From Paenibacillus sp. CF384 (GTDB taxonomy: Bacteria > Bacillota > Bacilli > Paenibacillales > Paenibacillaceae), in contig NZ_FNNV01000023.1 in assembly GCF_900106745.1 (NCBI RefSeq), positions 1-64,000 of the forward strand: DNA of 64,000 nucleotides. The letters are read 5' to 3'. The notes beneath the pieces are model-generated. The model did not search any database and had not been told where the DNA came from. It was given only the letters and a program-made list of their open reading frames with translations. Shown piece by piece: positions 36,505 through 46,700 of this stretch; within the stretch, counting starts at the first letter, position 1; every line of letters begins with the position of its first letter. Both the position numbers and the translations under genes were made by a program.

Positions 36505-37176
36505 GTGAGTCGATTTAGTGAAAGACTATACCATTCAGCGCATGAGATTTGGGTCAAGAGCCACCAGCATCCGTTTCTGACGGAATTGCGGGAGGGGACG
36601 CTTGATCCGCAGCGCTTTATCTATTATTTGAAGCAGGATTATGTGTATCTGATCGATTATGCCAAGCTATTCGCTATGGGCAGCATGAAGGCCAGAGATA
36701 TGGAGACGATGGTAAAGTTCGCAGAATTGCTTCATTCCACGCTGCATGTCGAGATGGAGCTCCACCGGGGTTACGCGGCGCGTTTCGGCGTCACGCGAGA
36801 GGAGCTGGAGCAGACGCGTCCTGCGCCGACTACGGTTGCTTATACCAAATATTTGCTGGATGTCGCCGCGCAGGGCTCGCTCGCGGAGGTGGTAGCCGCG
36901 CTGCTGCCATGTATGTGGAGTTATCAGGAAATTGGGGCCACATTTATGAAAATTCCGGGGGCTTTGGATCATCCGCTATATCGGGAGTGGATTCTTATGT
37001 ACGGTTCCGAGGAGTTCGAGGCCTTAACCCATTGGTGCATCGATTTAATGGATCGTTTGGCAGAAGGCCAGCCTGAAGCGGAGCTTGCACAGCTCGAGGA
37101 GCGTTTCCTCGTTGCATCCAAGCTTGAATATATGTTCTGGGATATGGCCTATCGACAAGAGGAGTGGCCGGTTTGA
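36505..37176 (+). CDS. tenA: TenA aminopyrimidine aminohydrolase (thiaminase II)
   Basis: 223 residues, all-helical TenA fold of normal length. Catalytic residues can be placed: Asp45 (KQDYVYLIDY), Cys136 (LLPCMWSYQEIG) and Glu208 (SKLEYMFWDMAY). It converts aminomethylpyrimidine from the previous step to hydroxymethylpyrimidine (HMP). GTG start after GGAGGAG. The stop overlaps the TTG start of the ATPase gene. Confidence 0.93.
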   Translation: MSRFSERLYHSAHEIWVKSHQHPFLTELREGTLDPQRFIYYLKQDYVYLIDYAKLFAMGSMKARDMETMVKFAELLHSTLHVEMELHRGYAARFGVTREELEQTRPAPTTVAYTKYLLDVAAQGSLAEVVAALLPCMWSYQEIGATFMKIPGALDHPLYREWILMYGSEEFEALTHWCIDLMDRLAEGQPEAELAQLEERFLVASKLEYMFWDMAYRQEEWPV

Positions 37177-37991
37177 GCACAAACATAGAGGCGGGCGGGC
37201 AGCAGGCAGCGTTATCAGTACGCGGGCTCAGCTTTTCTTTTCCGCAAGAATCACCACTATTCGAATCGCTCAGCTTCACGATTAAACAAGGCGAGTTTGT
37301 CAGCATCCTGGCGGCAAGCGGGATCGGCAAAACAACCCTCTTCCGGCTGTTGTCCGGACTGCTTGCTCCTACAGCCGGCACGATTGCAATCGGCGCAGCA
37401 GGCGACTCCGCGACAGCAGCAACGAAGCTTGGGAAGATCGGCTATATGCCCCAGAAGGACTGCCTTCTCCCATGGAGATCCGTGCTCGATAATGCTGCAA
37501 TTGGCTTGGAACTGCACGGAACATCGAAGCGGGAAGCCCGTCGCCAGGTCGTAGAGCTGCTGCCGGGCTTAGGGCTGGAAGGAACGGAAAACAAATATCC
37601 GCATGAATTATCCGGCGGTATGCGTCAGCGCGTATCGTTTCTGCGCTCCTTACTGGGCGGAGGGGAGCTGTTCCTGCTGGATGAACCCTTCAGCGCTTTG
37701 GATGCCATGACGCGAATCAGCATGCAGGAGTGGCTGCTGCAAGTTTGGGAGCAGCACCGCAAGACGATTCTATTCATCACGCATGACGTTGATGAAGCGC
37801 TGCTCCTATCAGATCGGGTACTCGTCGCGGCGCAATCCCCCATCACGATGCTTCGTGAGCTGAACGTCAATTTACCTCGCCCTCGCGGCTATGAAGCGGC
37901 GCTGGATGAGACGTTCATCGGCTTGAAGCGGCAGCTGCTGGATTGGATCGGTTTCGGTGTCGGCCGCTCGAATGGAGGTGTCAAGCGATGA
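37173..37991 (+). CDS. thiZ: ThiZ-type ABC transporter ATPase
   Basis: 272 residues. Walker A ASGIGKTT, signature LSGGMRQR and Walker B LFLLDEPFSALDA are intact, as in the nitrate/taurine/pyrimidine class. Powers uptake of formylaminopyrimidine with ThiX and ThiY. The TTG at 37173 overlaps the TenA stop and is 8 bp from GAGGAG; a GTG 9 bp earlier is too close to that site. Confidence 0.85.
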   Translation: MSTNIEAGGQQAALSVRGLSFSFPQESPLFESLSFTIKQGEFVSILAASGIGKTTLFRLLSGLLAPTAGTIAIGAAGDSATAATKLGKIGYMPQKDCLLPWRSVLDNAAIGLELHGTSKREARRQVVELLPGLGLEGTENKYPHELSGGMRQRVSFLRSLLGGGELFLLDEPFSALDAMTRISMQEWLLQVWEQHRKTILFITHDVDEALLLSDRVLVAAQSPITMLRELNVNLPRPRGYEAALDETFIGLKRQLLDWIGFGVGRSNGGVKR

Positions 37992-38740
37992 AACGAAGTT
38001 TAATCGCGAATGTCCCTGTTCTAGTGTTCGTGCTGCTGCTGGCTGTGCTTTGGGAAGTCGGAACGAGGGTCATGAACATCCCGCATTACATCATTCCAAG
38101 GTTATCTGATGTGTTTGTCTCCATGTGGGAGAATAAACAGCTGCTGGGGAAACATTTTGGCGTCACGCTGGGAGAGTCTCTGCTCGGGCTGGGCATTTCC
38201 GTCTTGTTCGGAACGCTGGCTGCCGCTTGGATAGAAAGCTCCGGTTTAGCGAAGAAGACGATCTACCCGCTTATTGTAGGCTCTCAGACGATTCCGATTA
38301 TAGCTCTATCGCCAATCATGGTGATGTGGTTCGGTTATGAGATATGGAGCAAGATTGCCGTGGTCGTCTTGTTCACGTTCTTCCCGCTTGCCGTGAATAC
38401 AGCGGATGGGCTTCGCTCGGCTGATCCCGATATTGGGGAGCTCATGCGAACGATGGGGGCTCGCAAACGCGATCTCCTTACGAAGTGGAAGATTCCATCT
38501 GCGCTTCCGGGATTCTTCACGGGGCTGAAGATGGCAGCGGCGATCAGCGTTGGCGGCGCAACGCTTGGAGAATGGCTCGGAGGCGAAAGTGGTCTCGGGA
38601 TGTACACGAAGCGGGCATCCAATATGCTGCGCGGCGAAGCGGTGTTCTCAGGCGTGATTCTGTTGTCGGCTATGGGGATCATCTTGTTCCTCGCAGTTCA
38701 ATGGTTAGAGCGGGCTTGCCTGGGTCATCGCAGAAGTTAA
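37988..38740 (+). CDS. thiX: ThiX-type ABC transporter permease
   Basis: 250 residues with about six membrane helices. The cytoplasmic loop is LMRTMGARKRDLLTKWKIPSAL, typical of SsuC/ThiX permeases. ATG overlaps the ThiZ stop (ATGA), so the two are coupled. Confidence 0.88.
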   Translation: MKRSLIANVPVLVFVLLLAVLWEVGTRVMNIPHYIIPRLSDVFVSMWENKQLLGKHFGVTLGESLLGLGISVLFGTLAAAWIESSGLAKKTIYPLIVGSQTIPIIALSPIMVMWFGYEIWSKIAVVVLFTFFPLAVNTADGLRSADPDIGELMRTMGARKRDLLTKWKIPSALPGFFTGLKMAAAISVGGATLGEWLGGESGLGMYTKRASNMLRGEAVFSGVILLSAMGIILFLAVQWLERACLGHRRS

Positions 38741-38760
38741 GTGAAAAAGGAGAAATGACA

Positions 38761-39762
38761 GTGAAGTTACGTGTATGGTCGAGAAATACCTGGAAGACGG
38801 CAGCTCTTGCATTGGTTTTACTGGTCGTTGCAGGCTGCGGGTCCAATAAGCAGACAGCTAATGGGGAGACGGAAATTACGGTACTGCTCGATTGGTATCC
38901 GAACGCCGTGCATACGTTCTTGTATGCGGCACAAGAGCAGGGATATTTCCAGGATGCCGGGTTGAAAGTGAATTTGCAAACGCCGGCGGACACGAACGAC
39001 GCGCTGAAGCTGGTGGCTACCGGGAAAGCGGATCTGGCGCTGAGCTATCAAATGCAGGTGGCGATCTCACGATCCGAAGGCATTCCGATCGTGTCCGTCG
39101 GCGCTATTGTTCGTCATCCGCTCAATCAACTGCTTGTTCTGGATTCAGCGGGAATTAACAGTCCCAAGGATCTGGTCGGCAAGAAAATCGGATACCCTTC
39201 GATTCCGCTCGATGAAGCGATCGTCAATACGATGGTGAAGTCAGACGGCGGCGACCCTTCGAAACTATCTTATACAGACGTAGGCTGGGACCTGATTCCG
39301 GCGATGACGACGAAGAAGGTCGATGGGATCATCGGCGGCTATGTGAATCACGAGAAGCTGTTATTGGAGAAAGAAGGCGAGAAGCTGACGGCCTTCGATC
39401 CTTCCAAATACGGCGTGCCGGATTACTATGAGCTGGTCCTTACCGCAAGTGAAGAAGGGCTGAACAGTAAGAGTGACGCCATCAAGAAATTCATAGAGGC
39501 AGCGGGCAAAGGGCAAGCCTATACGGCAAGCCATCCGGATGAGGCGCTGCAGCTGCTGCTGGATGAACAGAGTGCAGACTTCCCGCTGGATGCTGCTGTC
39601 GAGAAACAAAGCTTAGCGATCTTGCTGCCCTTGATGGATGCAGGGAAAGAGCCTTTTGCCAGTCAGTCGGAGCAATCGTGGAACGACGTGATTACGTGGC
39701 TGACAGAACAAGGCCAGATCTCGAAGAGCGTGAAGGCAGCAGAAGCATTCCGCAATTTGTAA
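38761..39762 (+). CDS. thiY: ThiY-type formylaminopyrimidine-binding lipoprotein
   Basis: 333 residues. Lipobox LVVAGC; then the NMT1/THI5-like fold with LLDWYPNAVHTFLYAAQEQG and GKADLALSYQMQV. Binds formylaminopyrimidine in characterised relatives and delivers it to ThiXZ. GTG start with AAAGGAG upstream; any longer frame would run inside the permease gene. Confidence 0.88.
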   Translation: MKLRVWSRNTWKTAALALVLLVVAGCGSNKQTANGETEITVLLDWYPNAVHTFLYAAQEQGYFQDAGLKVNLQTPADTNDALKLVATGKADLALSYQMQVAISRSEGIPIVSVGAIVRHPLNQLLVLDSAGINSPKDLVGKKIGYPSIPLDEAIVNTMVKSDGGDPSKLSYTDVGWDLIPAMTTKKVDGIIGGYVNHEKLLLEKEGEKLTAFDPSKYGVPDYYELVLTASEEGLNSKSDAIKKFIEAAGKGQAYTASHPDEALQLLLDEQSADFPLDAAVEKQSLAILLPLMDAGKEPFASQSEQSWNDVITWLTEQGQISKSVKAAEAFRNL

Positions 39763-39781
39763 GGCGAGGAGAGTCGGACAG

Positions 39782-40795
39782 GTGAATGAACGATATTCAA
39801 GGCAGATGCTGTTTGCGCCAATCGGAGAAACCGGTCAGCAGAAGCTGAAGGACAGCGCGGTCTTGATCGTTGGCATGGGCGCGCTGGGCACGGTGCTGGC
39901 TAATCATATGGTAAGAGCCGGTGTAGGCTTGGTACGGTTCGTGGACCGGGATTATGTGGAGCAGAGCAATTTGCAGCGGCAGATGTTATTCGATGAGGAC
40001 GATGTTCGGCAAGGTTATCCCAAGGTCATCGCTGCGGAGAAGAAACTGCGCAAGATTAACTCCGATGTCAAGCTCGAAGCGATTGTGGCCGATGTCACCG
40101 TTCATAATATGGAATCCCTCCTGGAGGGAATCGATTTGGTGCTCGATGGAACGGATAATTTCCAAACGAGATTTCTGCTCAATGATGCATGCTTCAAGAT
40201 GGGCATTCCCTTCACGTATGGAGGTGCGGTCAGCTCGCGAGGGATGAGCGCGATTCTGGTTCCGGGCAGCACGCCTTGCTTGCGCTGCTTCATACAATCT
40301 GCCGATGCCAGCGGTCAAACCTGCGATACGATCGGCGTTATTGCGCCAGTCGTTGATATTGTCGCTTCCTATCAAGCCGTAGAGGCGATGAAGTATCTTG
40401 TCGGAGCGCATGACAAACGTCGAAACAGTCTAGTGACCTTTGATCTGTGGGCCAATCATGCCTATGATATGAAGCTTGGCGAACCAAGAAGCAATTGTCC
40501 ATGCTGCCAGTTAAAGCAATATCCCGCACTGGATAAGGCTGAACAAGACTCGGCCATCTCCTTATGCGGACGAGAAACGGTACAAATGGCCGGGAACGGT
40601 CCTATTGATTTGGAATTATGGCGAACGCGACTGGAGCCAGCGGTAGTACAAGTGAGCGTGAATGCTTACCTGCTTCGTGCGGAGCTGCCGGAAGGAGAGA
40701 GACTGGTCTTATTCCCGGATGGTCGAGTGTTCGTGCAGGGAACGGATGATTTGGTTCGCGCGAAGATTTTGTATGCCCGCTATATCGGATCTTAA
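39782..40795 (+). CDS. thiF: ThiF-type sulfur-carrier adenylyltransferase
   Basis: 337 residues, E1-like. ATP site GMGALGTVLANHMVRAG, VDRDYVEQSNLQRQ, and zinc ligands CLRC and CPCC. It should adenylate the C-terminal glycine of ThiS for sulfur transfer. MoeB-like dual use is possible, but thi context favours ThiF. It carries about 90 residues after the CPCC motif, longer than minimal ThiF. Confidence 0.87.
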   Translation: MNERYSRQMLFAPIGETGQQKLKDSAVLIVGMGALGTVLANHMVRAGVGLVRFVDRDYVEQSNLQRQMLFDEDDVRQGYPKVIAAEKKLRKINSDVKLEAIVADVTVHNMESLLEGIDLVLDGTDNFQTRFLLNDACFKMGIPFTYGGAVSSRGMSAILVPGSTPCLRCFIQSADASGQTCDTIGVIAPVVDIVASYQAVEAMKYLVGAHDKRRNSLVTFDLWANHAYDMKLGEPRSNCPCCQLKQYPALDKAEQDSAISLCGRETVQMAGNGPIDLELWRTRLEPAVVQVSVNAYLLRAELPEGERLVLFPDGRVFVQGTDDLVRAKILYARYIGS

Positions 40796-40813
40796 TAGGG
40801 AGGGACTAGTAGA

Positions 40814-41431
40814 ATGAAAGAGTTTCGTTTATATGCGATTACAGGAGAGCAATTCCACCCAGGACGCGACATGATCGAAGTCATGGAGGAAGCGATTCTC
40901 GGCGGCGTGGATATCATTCAGCTGCGGGATAAAACGAGCGGTAAACCGGAGCTGCTGCAGAAAGCGCGGGCGCTTCGGGAGCTTACTCGGAAGCATGGCG
41001 TGACGTTTATCGTGAACGACCACATCGATGTGGCGATGGAAGTCGATGCGGATGGCATCCATCTGGGCCAGGATGATGTACCTCTTCATGAAGCAAGACG
41101 AATCGTCGGCAGCAAAATCATCGGCATCTCGACGCATAAGCTCGAAGAAGCGCTTCAGGCTGAACGTGACGGTGCGGATTATATCGGCGTTGGTCCTGTT
41201 TTCGCTACGAAGACGAAAGTCGATGTCGTTGATCCGGTTGGCGTCTCGTATGTACGCGAGGTTGCGGCGAGCGTGCGCATTCCTTTCGTAGCCATTGGCG
41301 GCATCAAACTCGGCAACGTAGATGAAGTTCTCGCCGCAGGCGCGACGCGCATCTGTGTGGTTAGCGGGATTGTCGGAAGCAGCGATGTGCGCGGGACTTG
41401 TGAAGCGTTACTCGAGAAGCTGAATAAATAG
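40814..41431 (+). CDS. thiE: Thiamine-phosphate synthase ThiE
   Basis: 205 residues, TIM barrel. IIQLRDKTSGK, FIVNDHIDVAMEVDADGIHLG and DYIGVGPVFATKTK are the phosphate- and pyrimidine-binding elements. It couples HMP-PP with the thiazole phosphate. TenI is related, but the intact motifs support ThiE. Confidence 0.9.
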   Translation: MKEFRLYAITGEQFHPGRDMIEVMEEAILGGVDIIQLRDKTSGKPELLQKARALRELTRKHGVTFIVNDHIDVAMEVDADGIHLGQDDVPLHEARRIVGSKIIGISTHKLEEALQAERDGADYIGVGPVFATKTKVDVVDPVGVSYVREVAASVRIPFVAIGGIKLGNVDEVLAAGATRICVVSGIVGSSDVRGTCEALLEKLNK

Positions 41432-41445
41432 GGGTTGATGTGCTT

Positions 41446-41643
41446 ATGGTGCTTGTAATCAATGGTCAGAAGCAGGAGCTGAAAGCCCGGACGATACAGG
41501 ATGTCATTGTCCACTATGGGTTAGCCGGCAAACCGATCGTGGTTGAGGCGGACGGCGCTGTTCTTACGGCCGGAGAGTGGGAGACCACGACTGTTCGCCA
41601 GGATATGCAAATCGAGCTCGTACATTTTGTCGGAGGAGGTTGA
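41446..41643 (+). CDS. thiS: Sulfur carrier protein ThiS
   Basis: 65 residues, ubiquitin-like, ending in HFVGGG with the C-terminal Gly-Gly that carries thiocarboxylate sulfur. Start at ATG 41446; a GTG at 41440 is possible. Tight spacing between thiE and thiG. Confidence 0.93.
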   Translation: MVLVINGQKQELKARTIQDVIVHYGLAGKPIVVEADGAVLTAGEWETTTVRQDMQIELVHFVGGG

Positions 41644-41652
41644 CGAGAACGG

Positions 41653-42432
41653 ATGAAGCAGGATGTGTTCAAGATTGGCGGCCGGGAGTTATCCTCTCGT
41701 TTCTTTATCGGTACAGGACTTTTCCCTAATCCCTATGTGCAAATGGAAGCCATCAAAGCCTCGGGTGCTCAGGTGCTTACCTTTGCTATTCGGCGCATTA
41801 ACTTAGAGTCCACGGAAGATGATTCTATTCTGCAGCATGTGCAGGATGGTGAATATATCTATTTACCGAATACGTCCGGTGCTAGGACAGCGGACGAAGC
41901 GGTTCGTATCGCCCGATTGGCGCGCGCTTCCGGCCTAAGCGACTGGATTAAAGTCGAGATTAGCGCGAATGAGCGGACTCTGCTGCCGGACCCGATTGAA
42001 ACGTTGAAAGCGACTGAAATCCTTGTTAAAGAAGGGTTTACGGTGCTTCCGTATATTACCGATGATCCGATCATGTGCAAAAGACTTGAAGAAGCGGGAG
42101 CGGCGGCAGTCATGCCTGGCGCAGCCCCGATCGGTACGGGACTTGGCATTCTGAATCCCTATCATTTAAGTCTGATCGTGGAAGATGCCCAAGTACCGAT
42201 CATCGTGGATGCCGGCCTTGGTTCGGTGAGCGATGTCGCGCAAGCGATGGAGCTTGGCGTATCGGCGGTCCTTATGAACACCCCTGTTGCCAAAGCCAGA
42301 AATCCTGTCGGCATGGCGCAGGCGATGCGAATGGGCATCGAAGCAGGACGCCTTGCTTATCTATCCGGCCGGATCGAGAAGAAACGCTATGCGTCGGCAA
42401 GCAGCGGTCTGGATGCGTTTAAATTGAAATAA
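41653..42432 (+). CDS. thiG: Thiazole synthase ThiG
   Basis: 259 residues, TIM barrel of normal length. The Schiff-base lysine region DWIKVEISANERTLLPDP and phosphate loop PGAAPIGTGLGI are present. Makes the thiazole phosphate from deoxyxylulose phosphate, ThiS thiocarboxylate and dehydroglycine. GGAGG precedes the start and lies within the end of thiS. Confidence 0.95.
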   Translation: MKQDVFKIGGRELSSRFFIGTGLFPNPYVQMEAIKASGAQVLTFAIRRINLESTEDDSILQHVQDGEYIYLPNTSGARTADEAVRIARLARASGLSDWIKVEISANERTLLPDPIETLKATEILVKEGFTVLPYITDDPIMCKRLEEAGAAAVMPGAAPIGTGLGILNPYHLSLIVEDAQVPIIVDAGLGSVSDVAQAMELGVSAVLMNTPVAKARNPVGMAQAMRMGIEAGRLAYLSGRIEKKRYASASSGLDAFKLK

Positions 42433-42473
42433 GGCGAACTAGTGAGTGAGTACTTGGGAGAGTTGGTCTGGAA

Positions 42474-43586
42474 ATGAAAGAGAGCATTGTGGTCATGGGA
42501 GGCGGAGTCATCGGATTATCCTGCGCATTCGAGTTACAGGAGCGGGGTTATCAGGTTACGGTGCTGGAGATTCATCGCTGCGGAGGCCAAGCGTCCGGAG
42601 CGGCCGCGGGCATGCTGGCGCCGTATTCCGAGAATGTAGAGGGTTCCGATGCTTTTTTCCGTTTGTGCCTAGAAAGTCTACAGCTTTATCCCGATTGGCA
42701 GGCCGGCGTGAAGGAGATTTCCGGGCAGACCTTCGAATATACGAACTCCGGCAGTCTCTATATTGCGTACCATGATGCGGATTTGCTGGCACTGGAAGGC
42801 AGACTGTTATGGCAGCGTCAGTACGGCTCTTCCGGCAGCATCGTGGAAGGGGATGCGCTGCTGCGCCTTGAGCCTCATCTGTCAACGAATGTAAGAGCCG
42901 CGCTGCATACGCCGGAGGAGACTCATCTCTATGCCCCGCATTATGTCAAGGCATTGGAGCAAGCTTGCCGGTTGCTGGGCGTTCATATCCACGAGAATCT
43001 CGAGCAGCTTAGCGTAGATGAGTGGGAGAACGAGATACGTATTCAATCTGCCGATGGACGTCTGTTCAGCGGAGAGCGATTGCTGGTGTGCTCGGGGGTA
43101 TGGGCGCAAGAGCTTTACGATACGTTTGGCATTCAAATTCCCGTGTACCCGATTCGTGGACAAATTTGTGCTTATGAGGTAGAAGCGAAGCCGGTTCAGC
43201 ATATGGTTTTCGGCAATCAGGGCTACCTGGTGGGAAAAGATAATGGCACACTGGTATGCGGTGCTTCCGAGGATGTCGCCGGCTTCGATACTTCCGTTAC
43301 GGCCAAGGGAATCGAGCGTCTTACGAGATGGAACAAGAAGGTGTTCCCGTTTCTCGGAGAGAGAGAACCGTTTCATCGCTGGGCCGGTTTGCGCCCCTCC
43401 ACGCAGGATGGGCTTCCGCTGATTGGTGCAATCGACGCTGCTAATCGCGTGGTGTTTGCGGTCGGGCATTATCGCAATGGCATTCTGCTTAGTCCTGCGA
43501 CCGCCAAGCTGGCGGCGGATTGGATCGATGGGAAGAGGTCGGCATCGCCTGATTATGATGCGTTCTTGCCGGGACGGTTTTCCTAG
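42474..43586 (+). CDS. thiO: Glycine oxidase ThiO
   Basis: 370 residues, FAD-dependent DAO family. Dinucleotide motif VVMGGGVIGLSCAFELQERG and C-terminal GHYRNGILLSPATAK. It supplies dehydroglycine to ThiG under aerobic conditions, replacing ThiH. Last gene of the operon. Confidence 0.92.
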   Translation: MKESIVVMGGGVIGLSCAFELQERGYQVTVLEIHRCGGQASGAAAGMLAPYSENVEGSDAFFRLCLESLQLYPDWQAGVKEISGQTFEYTNSGSLYIAYHDADLLALEGRLLWQRQYGSSGSIVEGDALLRLEPHLSTNVRAALHTPEETHLYAPHYVKALEQACRLLGVHIHENLEQLSVDEWENEIRIQSADGRLFSGERLLVCSGVWAQELYDTFGIQIPVYPIRGQICAYEVEAKPVQHMVFGNQGYLVGKDNGTLVCGASEDVAGFDTSVTAKGIERLTRWNKKVFPFLGEREPFHRWAGLRPSTQDGLPLIGAIDAANRVVFAVGHYRNGILLSPATAKLAADWIDGKRSASPDYDAFLPGRFS

Positions 43587-43612
43587 TAGAGTAGAGGGTT
43601 CTATAATCATAC

Positions 43613-43657
43613 AAGGCAAGGCTTTCACATTCATTTGTGGAGCCTTGCCTTTTCTTA
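43613..43657 (+). terminator. Terminator of the thiamin operon
   Basis: AAGGCAAGGCT/AGCCTTGCCTT stem followed by TTCTTATTTT. Confidence 0.85.
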
Positions 43658-43714
43658 TTTTCATTCTATAAACGATTCTCGTCATATTAACGTTATTGGT
43701 GTCATGCTGATTCG

Positions 43715-43738
43715 TAGTTGAAATACGGGAATCAACTA
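43715..43738. promoter_or_regulatory. Dyad upstream of the beta-helix surface protein gene
   Basis: TAGTTGA-N10-TCAACTA overlaps a possible promoter (TTGAAA, 15 bp, TATGAT), so it may be an operator. Confidence 0.4.
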
Positions 43739-43790
43739 TATGATAAATAGGCTAATCGTTCACATTCTATTAAAAGGGGAGATTATTTGA

Positions 43791-46700
43791 ATGGTAAGGT
43801 TTAAAAAGGTCATCGCTTTTTTCTGTATGCTTACATTGGTTGCATCTTTAATGAGCATAAGCCCAGCAGCAGCCAGTGCAACGTCTCTAAATTCCTACTA
43901 TGTGGATGCTGTGTACGGAAATGATAATAATAGTGGCTTGAGCCCAGGTCAGGCTTGGAAAACGTTAAACAAAGTAAACAGCACGGAGTTTGTGCCGGGC
44001 GATCAGATTTTGTTCAAAGCAGGAGACGTCTGGAATGGGCATTTAACGATAGATGACTCCGGTTATGGTGCAAACCGCATTACGTTTGATAAGTATGGTG
44101 AAGGTCCGAAACCGATTATTGCAGGTGGAGGCGTGCCGAAAACGATTTTCGTGAAAAATGCGGAATATGTAACGATCAAAAATCTTGAAATCACGAACGA
44201 TGCGCCTGAAAATGATCACCGTTATGGAATTTTCGTATCCAATGATACGGGCCGGACATTAAGAAGCTTACACTTTGAGAGCCTAGATATTCATAATGTG
44301 AAAGGTAACTATGCAGGCAGCTTGCGTTTCTGGTCCGCTGCGATCGGCTTTAATGCGTATAAAAGCAATTCGTCTTATGATGACTTTCTGATCGCGGACA
44401 GCCATATCTACGATAACGAGAGCCACGGCATTCAAAGCGATGGAGATGAAGCTGTTAAAGATCATACTTTTTTTACGAACGTAGTGATAAGAAATAACTT
44501 TTTCGAAAGAAACGGAAACGGAGATATCGTTGTCGGTCTCTGCGACGCTCCTCTGATCGAGTACAACACTTCCTATGATCAGGGCGGCGGTTTCGAAGGT
44601 TACGGCTATACCGTTTCCATGTGGGAGTGGCTCAGCAAGAATGCGGTCTTCCAAAATAACGAAGTCGCCTACACGAATCATGATCCGCTGCAAGATAACG
44701 ACGACGGGGATTCGCAGGCTTTCGACGCCGACATCGCGACGGTTGACCGCGTTACGTTCCAGTACAACTACAGCCATGACAACGCGGGCGGTTTCCTGCT
44801 GGTCATGGGCAATTCCCAGGAGAACTATAAAGGCGCGACCGTCCGATACAACGTGAGTTTCAACGACCATAAAACCAACGTCAACGAAAATACGACCTTA
44901 TCGATCAATCACGCGGGTTCAGAGGGTTCGTACATTTATAATAACGTGTTCTACAACAACATTGAAGATGAAGGCATTCATATCAAGTCGCTCGCTACGG
45001 AAGCGGCTAACATTTATTATCAGAACAACATTTTCTATTCGAACGCAGCTTCGACCTATCCTTCCGCTGCGGATTCCAATAACGTGTTTGACTATAACGG
45101 CTACTTTGGAACCGGGAATATTGCGCCGGCCGAAGACACGCACGCCATTACTGCGGATCCGAAATTTGCCGAGCCGATTCCGGCGGTTCCTACGGATGGC
45201 ATGGAAGGTGCCGACGTATTCAAATTGAGCGCGGATTCTCCGTATATTAACGCGGGAACCATCATTGCGGATAATGGCGGCAGAGATTTCTGGGGCAATA
45301 CGCTCTATAAAGACGCTCCCGATATTGGAGCACATGAATTCGGAAGTCCCAAAGCAGCGGCGGTGACCGTAACGCCTAAGCCGTTACTTATCCCTGATGC
45401 GATAGATCCGGCCATTCACGCCGGAAGATGGTCCGTGAAGGCCGTTTCTACAGACACGGCTTCAAACAGTGAACTGAAGCAGACCCTTACAGGTGTGGAA
45501 TCTAATAAGGATTATGAAGCAAAGGTGTGGGTGAAAGGCACGGGCGGATACACGTTATCGGTGAGCGATGGAAATACCGTTATCGATGACGTATCCTTTG
45601 AAGCTTCGAATGAATGGACTGAAATTCAGTTGCCTGTGAACAGCGGAAACTCTTCGATGCTGGTGTATGCGTTGACTGAAACAGGAGGGACAGCTGGAAC
45701 CGCGTACTTCGACGATGCATATTTGGGAGTCGCGAATGGTTCGAATTTGCTCGAAAACAGCAGTTTCGAATACGGGAACAGGCCGTGGGCAAGAGGCGAC
45801 GTATTTACACTCTTCCATACCGTTGATCCTACGAATCCGGATACGCCGGACCCAGAGCCGGAGCCGGAACTTCCGACAACGGCAGTACAAGTGAACGACG
45901 ATTTCGATAGCAGTACATTGAATGCTAGGTGGAAGTGGGTTTCAGAAGATCCGTTGAAATGGAGTCTGTCCACGAATCCGGGTCATATGAATATCGCGAG
46001 CAGCGGCGGAGATGTCGATTCTACGAAGAACGTATTGCTCCAATGGGCGCCTAAAGGCGATTTTACGATCGAGACCAAAGTATCGGCCATTCCGACGGCG
46101 GATTGGGAGCAGACCGGTTTGTTGGTTTATATGGACGGCGCTAATCACATTAAGCTTAACCGGGTCCATGACGGCGAACTGAAATTCCAGTTCGGATATA
46201 AGCAAGCCGGTGTGTGGAACAGCGGGACTTACACGAATATCAACGATACTGAAGATGATAATGCCGATTATTACTTGAAGCTGGAGAAAATAGGCGCAAC
46301 CTATACGGGGTACTATTCGCAGGATGGTACAGCTTATACCAAGATCGCCAGCTTTACCGTTTACTTCCCCGGTAATAAACGGATCGGTCTGTATAACTGC
46401 AATGGAACGAATGTCATTGCCGATTTCGATTATTTGCATATGACAAGCTTGAATACCGATGCCGACGAACCGACAGCGCCGCCGACAACGCCGCCAACGG
46501 TAGATAACGAGGTACACAGCGGAGAATACGCAATTAAAGTCGACAATAACTTAGCTGGAAGTGCCTGGAAGAATATAGGGTACAGCAATATCGCGGTTAC
46601 GCCGAATACCGATATGGTATTTAAGGCATGGGTGAAAGGAAGCGGAGGCGTTAAAGTCGTCATAGCCAAAGCGGATTGGTCTACACTTGGCGAGATGGAC

